A stretch of DNA of 64,000 nt. It comes from Dugong dugon (lineage: Eukaryota; Chordata; Mammalia; Sirenia; Dugongidae). A program made the position numbers and the translations under genes. Where the stretch lies: the NCBI GenBank assembly GCA_030035585.1, contig CM057482.1, forward strand, positions 42,575,501 to 42,639,500. The letters run 5' to 3'. Under the pieces are notes generated by a model, which was given only the letters and a program-made list of their open reading frames with translations, made no database searches and had not been told where the DNA came from. Positions 57,757-64,000 of the stretch are shown here, piece by piece; positions within the stretch are counted from its first letter, which is position 1, and each line of letters opens with the position of its first letter.

Positions 57757-57957
57757 GGAGTCCTGGTGGTGCAACGATTAAGTGCTCAGCTGCTATCTGA
57801 AAGGCTGGCAGTTCAAACCCACCAGCATCTCCTCAGGAGAATGACCTGGTGATCTGCTCCTGTAAAGATTACAGCCTAGAAAACCCTATGAGGCAGTTCT
57901 ACTCTGTCACATGGTGTCGTTATGAGGTGGAATCTACATGATAGCACCTAAGAAAAC
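57757..57957 (+). mobile_element. AfroSINE, sense, RTE-type tail
   Basis: The head 'ggagtcctggtggtgcaacg' with the B-box-like 'ggcagttcaaacccacc' is followed by 'tgtaaagattacagcctaga' and 'atgaggcagttctactctgt'. The tail 'atagcacctaagaaaacaag' is the RTE-like type. Confidence 0.93.
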
Positions 57958-57974
57958 AAGATTTTATACTTTTA

Positions 57975-58080
57975 ATTCTTTGATTCAATAAGCATTGGGT
58001 GCCCATTCTTTGCCTGGCTCTAGGGTGGGTACTACGGAGGATATAAATATGTACTTTGCCCCAGGGAGCCCTCACAATCT
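57975..58080. mobile_element. L2-like fragment
   Basis: 'tttgattcaataagcattgg', 'gcctggctctagggtgggta' and 'cccagggagccctcacaatc' follow L2-type wording. Confidence 0.55.
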
Positions 58081-58159
58081 ACAGGGAATTCTCACAGATA
58101 ACAAGAAACCCACACGAAGCAAGCAATTTACATGCAATATTGAAACCTTGAAACAGTTG

Positions 58160-58270
58160 AGAGGGGCATGGTTGTCATGCCCATTTTACAGATGAGGAAA
58201 CTGAGGCACAAAAAGGTTTAGTAAGTAACTGGCTCAAGAACAGATCTGGTGAGGGGCAGAGGTAGGATTA
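58160..58270 (-). mobile_element. MIR SINE, antisense
   Basis: 'catgcccattttacagatga', 'ggaaactgaggcacaaaaag' and 'taagtaactggctcaaga' are a good match to the antisense MIR core. Confidence 0.88.
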
Positions 58271-58469
58271 GATAGTGGGTTGGGTTATAACTATAATTCA
58301 CTGTAACACTAACTTTAATTATCCATATCGAACAGTATTTATGGGGCTAGAATTTGTCTTTCCAGATGTAGGACGGCTCTAGCCACAGAATCTGGAAAAG
58401 AGGTATTTGCCTAAATTTACATTTTTGTGAAGGCAAGAACTCATCTGCACAGCTCTAGAATGGACATAG

Positions 58470-59140
58470 TGGGTTGGGATACTTAGGCAGTGAGCCTTCT
58501 CTCCTTCTAATTTATATGCAGCGGTTCCATTCACAGGTGGATCACCCAGCCAAGGCTCATTTAAACTCTCGTCTCAACTGCTTTCTCTCCCACCTTATAA
58601 ACTTGAAAGGCGGCAGAAAGGGGCTCACAAAAGCCTCTTCTTGCCGCAGCCCTTAGAATAGGCTCATTAAACACCCGCCTGGGCTTGTTATAAAATGCTT
58701 TGGAAGCAGCCTGTGAGTAGCTGACTGTAACAGATAATATCACACTGGAGAAATATGTAAAAGCACCTACCAAAACAGTAAAACGAGGTGTATTCTAAAG
58801 ATACCAGCCAAATAAGCAGAGAAATAATTAGTCACTCCATGTACGTGGTTTTGGATTTGTAGCAGAGCTAATTTTATTTGAGGCCGTGTCAACTTCTAAC
58901 TTTGGTGTTTTGTGTACGGAGTAAATAAAAGATGTTGTATTGAGAATTCTTTATCGCAGGGAACTAAATGATGGTGCTGTCTCATTACGACAGTCACAAA
59001 CAGTATTTATTAAACATTGTCTTAAGCCTCTTATGGGGTGCTGTAGAATGTTTGGATGTGTTTTTCCTTTCATCAGACATGAATTTACGTTATGTAAACT
59101 AGTAAATTCCAAACAATTTTTTAAGTTTAGTACATAAAGT
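58470..59140. promoter_or_regulatory. Candidate conserved noncoding element
   Basis: There is no repeat or domain-bearing frame. The texture is motif-dense with several CpGs kept in AT-rich DNA ('tcattacgacagtcacaaac', 'ttatcgcagggaactaaatg') and homeodomain-like words ('agaaataattagtcactcc'). Assignment is by texture only. Confidence 0.25.
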
Positions 59141-59221
59141 GATGTAATTTATATTTTGTGATGTTAATGTTAAATATAAGTTTCTTGAATTACAATGAAT
59201 ACTCACAGCAAACCAGCTTCT

Positions 59222-60200
59222 ATATGTTGTTGTTAGGTGCTGTTGCGTTGGTTCCAACTGTACGGTCCCTGTGTACAACAGAATGAAACACTCACTTCCC
59301 GGTCCTGTGCCATCCTCACAATCTTTGCTATGTTTGAGCCCATTGTTGCAGCCACTGTGTCAATCCATCTCATTGAGGGTCTTCCTCTTTTTCGCTGACC
59401 CTCTCAAGCATAATGTCCTTCTCCAGAGACTGGTCCCTCCTGATAACATGTACAAAGTACATAAGAAGAAGTCTTGCCATCTTCCTTTCTAAAGAGCATT
59501 CTGGCTGTACTTCCAAGACAGAATTGTCTGTTCTTCTGGCAGTCCAAGGTGTATTCAGTATTCTTTGCCAACACCGTGATTCAAATGCATCAATTCTTCT
59601 TCAGTCTTCCTTACTTATCTTTCAGCTTTCACATGCATATGAGGCAATTGAAAATACCATGGCTTGGGGCAGGTGCACCCTAGTCCTCAAAGTGACATCT
59701 TTGCTTTTTAACACTTTAAAGAAGTCTTTTATAGCAGATTTGCCCAATGCAATATGTTGTTTGATTTCTTGATTGCCGCTTCCATGGGCGTTGATTGTGG
59801 ATTGAAGTAAAATGAAATCTTGAGAACGTCAGTATTTTCTCAGTTTATCATAATGTTGCTTATTGGTCCAGTTGTGAGGATTTTTGTCTTCTTTATGTTG
59901 AGATGCAAGCCATACTGAAGGCTGTAGTCTTTGATCTTCATCAGTAAATGCTTCAAGTCCTCTTCACTTTCAGCAAGCAAGGTTGTGTCATCTGCATATC
60001 ACAGGTGGTTTATGAGTTTTCCTCCAATCCTGATGCTGCGTTCTTCATATAGTCCAGCTTCTCAGATTATTTGCTTAGCATACAGATTGAATAAGGACGG
60101 TGAAAGGATACACCCATGATGCACACTTTTCCTGACTTTAAACCACGCAGTATCCTCTTGCTCTGTTCAAACGACTACCTCTTGGTGTATGCAGAACATT
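59222..60200 (-). mobile_element. RTE/BovB-type LINE, antisense, 5'-truncated
   Basis: Read on the minus strand it contains 'YADDTTLLAESEEDLKHLLM' (the YADD catalytic codons complement 59987-59998), then 'KDYSLQYGLHLNIKKTKIL' and 'TTGPISNIM'. The same C-terminal domain as the sense copy at 7550 follows. Its last bases are '...caccta acaacaaca' (59222-59240), the RTE tail. A stop precedes YADD and there are further breaks, so it is inactive. It extends further 5' than the other two copies. About 980 bp remain. Confidence 0.9.
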
Positions 60201-60739
60201 GAAATGGGTGATATAAAAACAATTCAGTCATATTTTGAGGGAGAATTTGTACATTTGGGGAAATAATTTGATTTTCCATCGTTATCTGTGAAATAATCCT
60301 TTTGCTTATATAAAAGTGTTATATTTATCTCACCATTTGCTTAATAAAAATCTTCTATTTCTCAGAATCTGTCATGTACAACCCCTTTAGCAATTATACA
60401 TTTTCTATGTCTAAAAATACAAAAGATGTAAAAAGATTTTTTTTTATATGCTTCATCAAAGAAGAACCATGGAAGTGTTGATATTATCGGCAAAACTTTT
60501 GATATTCTAAATGCTTGTCGTTAAACATAATTTATGGAGGAATTCATCTCTTGAATCGATATGCCAGTTAGGCAGATAGATAGACTGCAGTGTTTTCCCA
60601 CCATTGCCAACATTCCTCCAATAACAAAACTTTAAAATTTACACATATGTAAGTGTAAACTTTGCTTTTTGTCCTTTAAATTGGAATTCCAGGATGAGGG
60701 GCCATCTGGCAAGAAGGGAGGGGCCTGAAACTGAATGAG

Positions 60740-60870
60740 GACCCCTAGATTCTAAACCTTGACCTACTGCAAATGCCACATATGACCATGAGTATGTCCC
60801 TTAAACCTTGTGTCCTTTGTGTCTTCATTGTCAAATAAGAGAGTTGGATAGATAATATCTATACTGGCTT
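60740..60870 (+). mobile_element. MIR SINE, sense, degraded
   Basis: 'ctagattctaaaccttgacc', 'gaccatgagtatgtccctta' and 'tgtgtcttcattgtcaaata' follow the MIR core loosely. Confidence 0.55.
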
Positions 60871-61149
60871 CCATCCCTGAATTCAATTTTTACAATGTGA
60901 TCAGGGTAAAATGTAGAAGGCATATGACCTACCACAAATATTCGGGTCAAGCAAAGTTAGTTAGTTAGCTCTATAACTTTGGAGAAGAGGATGACTTAGT
61001 AAAAATTACCACATTTTTTTTTTTGAATTGTTAATTGCTTTGCATCAGGAGATGCTGAATAGTGAACCAATTCTTTCCTTCAAAAATCGTGATATAAAAT
61101 AATAACTTTCATTTGTATTATACTTTTAACTGGACAGGGTACATTTACA

Positions 61150-61780
61150 TCTGAAGATCTTTTGGACAATTGGACAGATTTGTCAAAATTAAGCATGCAT
61201 ACACCTTGTGACACAATAATTCCACATCTATGAGTTTTTCCTACAGACATAAGCAAGCATGTGTGCAAAGATGTAAGTCCTGTGTATACACCGAAGCATT
61301 TTTTGTGACAGCAGAAGATTGGAAGCAATGTACATGTGTAAATCCTGGCATTGATATGTAGTGATATACGATATAGTCAATGAAAGGAGCAAGGCATCTC
61401 TATAAGGACTGATAAGGAACTACCTTCAAAATAACTAGTAAGTGAAAAAGGCAAGATGCAGAATCATGGGCAGAGTATTCTACCACTGATTTTTTTTTTC
61501 TTTTTTGAAGTATAGACTCACGTATATATATCTATAATATCTCTCATTTGTTCTGAATACATAAGGTTGCCATGAATCAGGGCTGACTCAACAACAACTA
61601 GCAAAAACATACTATCTCTGAAAGGTTACCATGATTGCCCCAGGGGAGGAGAGCTGGGGTTCCAGGAAATAGCCATAGAAGGGAGACTTAGTTTTTACTG
61701 TGTACTGATTTATACCTTTTGAAATTTATACCATATGCCTCCATTACTTATTTTTTAAAAAAAAATTCTAAAAGCAGATA
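61150..61780 (+). mobile_element. Ancient L1 (L1M-type) 3' end
   Basis: 'attccacatctatgagtttt', 'cagacataagcaagcatgtg', 'agaagattggaagcaatgta' and 'agtgaaaaaggcaagatgca' match the distal ORF2 and 3' UTR of old L1s. 'ggggaggagagctggggttc' and 'gggagacttagtttttactg' follow in the 3' UTR. A short AfroSINE-like tail sits inside (61563-61610). No frame survives. Confidence 0.72.
61563..61610 (+). mobile_element. AfroSINE/RTE-like tail fragment
   Basis: 'aaggttgccatgaatcaggg' and 'ctgactcaacaacaactagc' resemble the shared AfroSINE/RTE 3' end. It lies within the old L1M copy, so it is a later arrival of which only the 3' 45 bp remains. Confidence 0.6.
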
Positions 61781-61799
61781 CTTAAGTGCTTAGTAAATA

Positions 61800-61965
61800 C
61801 CGGGTATTACTCTAATATCTACATGTATTAATTCAGTGAATCTTTCCAATAACCATGTGCTTGGAGCTATTATTATCACTCCCATTTAGCTGGTAAGTAA
61901 AATGAGGCAGAGAAGTTAAGCCTCCTGTTCAAGCTCACACAGATAATGAGAGAAGCTCACAAGAA
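61800..61965 (-). mobile_element. MIR SINE, antisense
   Basis: 'attattatcactcccattta', 'gctggtaagtaaaatgaggc', 'agagaagttaagcctcctgt' and 'tcaagctcacacagataatg' follow antisense MIR. Confidence 0.82.
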
Positions 61966-62406
61966 CCAGGCCTTCTTCCTAAAGATCTCTGTCTAAAGTT
62001 GTAGAAGCACCTCTACAGATGCTATATATGCTATATATATCTTATATATACACACTTGTTTAGGTCTCTTGACTTTGACAGGACCATTTTTTTTTTCTCA
62101 TTGTAAATGCCTCTCAGTCAAATAAGAATATTAAGTTTTTTGTACTTTCCAAGTTTATACTTGTACATGGTCCTAACCAACATCAAGGTTTAATGGTGGT
62201 GTTCTGGCTCATCTAAGAACAGTCAGAACCACACAACGCCTCTGTCATCAGCCCAACTCTTCCACTTTTGGATTGTCCCCTCATTTAGTCAAAAGTTCCA
62301 TTTTTACTGCCTGCTTAGCGTTATAATACACCGGACAGTGCAAGAGCACTTTAGTTCTTATATTTCTCACATAGTGTGTCTTTTTGGTGACCTATACCTC
62401 AGTTAA

Positions 62407-62566
62407 GGAGAATTGATGGCACAGTGGTTAACTGTTGGGCTGCTAACCAAAAGGCCGGCAGTTTGAATCCACCAGCTGCTCCTTGGAAACCCTATGGGGC
62501 AGTTCTACTCTGTCCTGTAGGATTGCTAAGAGTCAGAATCATCAGGAAGGCAATGGGTTTTTTTTG
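62407..62566 (+). mobile_element. AfroSINE, sense, first of a same-site pair
   Basis: 'ggagaattgatggcacagtg', 'gttaactgttgggctgctaa', 'ggcagtttgaatccaccagc' and 'ccttggaaaccctatggggc' give the short-form AfroSINE, ending 'ggcaatgggttttttttg'. It is preceded by tatacctcagttaa (62393-62406) and followed by tgtacctcggttaa (62567-62580). Confidence 0.95.
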
Positions 62567-62580
62567 TGTACCTCGGTTAA

Positions 62581-62780
62581 GGTGGCTGGGTGGCGCAACC
62601 AGTTTGTGCTAAAGGTTGGTGGTTTGAACCCACCCAGTGGCTTCACAGAAGAAAGTCCTAGTAATCTGCTTCTGTAAAGATTACAGCCAAAACAACGCTG
62701 TGGAGCTCTGTTCTACTCTGTAATATGTGGGTTTGCCTTAAGTCAGAACAGACTGAGCAGCAATGGGTTTGGTTTTTTGA
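62581..62780 (+). mobile_element. AfroSINE, sense, second of a same-site pair
   Basis: 'ggtggctgggtggcgcaacc', 'aaggttggtggtttgaaccc', 'tgcttctgtaaagattacag' and 'agcagcaatgggtttggttt' form the long class. It lies between tgtacctcggttaa (62567-62580) and tatacctcagttt (62781-62793), so the pair shares one thrice-repeated target. Confidence 0.95.
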
Positions 62781-62800
62781 TATACCTCAGTTTGTCATTA

Positions 62801-62826
62801 AAAACAAAACAAAACAAAACAAAACA
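62801..62826. repeat. (AAAAC)n microsatellite
   Basis: Five or so aaaac units lie close after the SINE pair. Confidence 0.9.
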
Positions 62827-63037
62827 GCCCAGAAACCAAAATCCCTCAGTATGAGTTCAAGATGTCCCATGTGATGGCAAAGAGAGTTTGAGCTACATCA
62901 TTGAAGCTTTGCAAATGGAAAGGGAAGTGTTCTCATCATTGAGGTTCATCTCTTGTCCCAGAAATTAAGTTTTTGACTTACCATATTCAGTTGGAATAAT
63001 CTTCCTAAGAATGTTTTGAATGGTGAAACAGAAGAGT

Positions 63038-63058
63038 AAAAAAAAAAAAAAAAAAAAA
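63038..63058. repeat. Poly-A tract
   Basis: A run of 21 A. No retroposon body is visible upstream. Confidence 0.9.
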
Positions 63059-63059
63059 C

Positions 63060-63914
63060 CTCTAGGAATATAATTTCTTTGGAAGAACCCAGAAACTGCA
63101 TTTTCTTTCCATTGCCTTCTACTCCACTTAAAGTATTTCATAAATGTAGATCTCTTGATGGGATTTATTCTTTTACCAGGTGTGGTGTTTGGAAGTTCCT
63201 GGTATGAGCAATGAGGTTTTGGATCTCATATCAAAGGGTTTAAAGTTAATGATTTTAAGTATGGTTGGATTTTATTGCTCCTCGGTGGGCTAAAAACTTC
63301 AGCCACTCTTTGACCTCTGCTCAGTCAATTCAATTCCATCTAATGCTCTGTGACTAATATGGTGGATATTTAATCTACTTTGCTGCTGAAATTACTTTTA
63401 GAGTCACTTTTTTTCTTTGAAAAAACTTCCTCCTGAGAGAAATTGCTTATCGTAAGCTCTAAATACGTTGCATATTACAGAATACATTTTTTTAAAAGCT
63501 TCTCTTCCAGAGACAATTAAAGGTTATCATTTATTTTGCTATCACATTACAAATGAGACAGAAAAAGTGATATATTCTAGAAGTAAAAGTGGAATCAAAA
63601 GAAACAATGAACTGAAACCTCCTCAATGTTGGTATTAATATAGGTGTCAGATGCAGTCAGGTCTCAGCCAAATATTTCCTGTCATGTAGTTAAATTGGGA
63701 GACAAAAATCAAAACATCACAAGGCTGTAAGAGTCTAAGTAGGTTCTTTTATCTATTTCCTTGTTAGAACATGTATGGTTGTTTGTCAGGACTCCTTTGG
63801 AGGTGAACATGATCTGTGTGTTCAACAAGCAGGGCTGTCACTATCTTGGGTATTTGGAAAGGTGTGGTTGAAATACAGGCTGATTGGATTTAGAGACCTG
63901 ACCCTGTCCCCAGG
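63060..63914. other. Unassigned intergenic sequence
   Basis: AT-rich unique sequence without recognisable coding or repeat content. The terminal frame 63775-63993 overlaps a MIR and is chance. Confidence 0.4.
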
Positions 63915-64000
63915 ATCAAAGAAACTGGGTCTAATCTTTCCTCTGTCCCTAATTAGTGGTGTGACCCTGGGCAAGTCCTCTGGCTCTGATTAGAGGATCT
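63915..64000 (+). mobile_element. MIR SINE, sense, cut by window end
   Basis: 'aaactgggtctaatctttcc', 'tctgtccctaattagtggtg' and 'tgaccctgggcaagtcctct' follow the MIR core. Confidence 0.75.

Noticed and set aside
62407..62780. Interpretation of the SINE pair as a tandem duplication of one element
   Set aside because: The bodies belong to different length classes and differ throughout. The thrice-repeated target fits two separate insertions better.
4..63997. CRISPR arrays, prokaryotic operons, phage or plasmid features
   Set aside because: The window is mammalian nuclear DNA. No regularly spaced identical repeats with unique spacers and no bacterial gene organisation were seen.

Overview
This is a mammalian, almost certainly afrotherian, nuclear genomic window, and an elephant is the best guess. 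The main evidence is about a dozen copies of the tRNA-derived AfroSINE family and three BovB/RTE-type LINE copies whose 3' tail resembles one class of AfroSINE tail. Older pan-mammalian repeats (MIR, L2, L3/CR1, MER5A, MaLR/ERVL LTRs) are also present. I found no host protein-coding exon, no RNA gene that looks functional, no CRISPR array and no bacterial or viral operon. Every sizeable coding signal belongs to a decayed retrotransposon.

Layout. 1-17.9 kb: intergenic DNA with AfroSINEs, MIR, L2, MaLR-like LTRs, an RTE 3' end (7.55-8.22 kb), an ancient L3/CR1 reverse-transcriptase remnant (9.65-10.33 kb), and a second RTE 3' end split by an ERVL/MLT2-like LTR (13.77-14.65 kb). 17.945-31.990 kb: a 14-kb nest of L1 elements inside a MER5A DNA transposon. 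An outer L1 (L1-A) is interrupted by a 3'-truncated L1 (L1-B), by an L1 that keeps ORF1 and the 3' UTR but lacks nearly all of ORF2 (L1-C), and by two AfroSINEs. Target-site duplications let the order of events be read. 32-44.3 kb: intergenic DNA with an antisense L3/CR1 3' end, an LTR inserted in an AfroSINE, a MaLR LTR and MIR/L2 pieces.

44.5-55.1 kb: an AT-rich stretch with almost no recognisable transposon. It holds segments that look like conserved noncoding regulatory DNA, such as 49.8-50.4 and 53.7-54.6 kb, where clustered E-boxes, paired GATA-like sites and a homeodomain-type palindrome occur. 55.1-64 kb: a diverged direct duplication around a small CpG-rich patch, a 200-bp polypurine tract, more AfroSINEs, an antisense RTE 3' end with its YADD codons, an old L1M 3' end, and two AfroSINEs that used the same target site in succession.

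No genes act together here. The window is a gene desert or a large intron. Its interest lies in the nested-insertion record, a possible ORF1-only L1 derivative, and the repeat-poor block that may carry long-range enhancers. Repeat family names come from recognising consensus-like wording by eye, so subfamily assignments are tentative.
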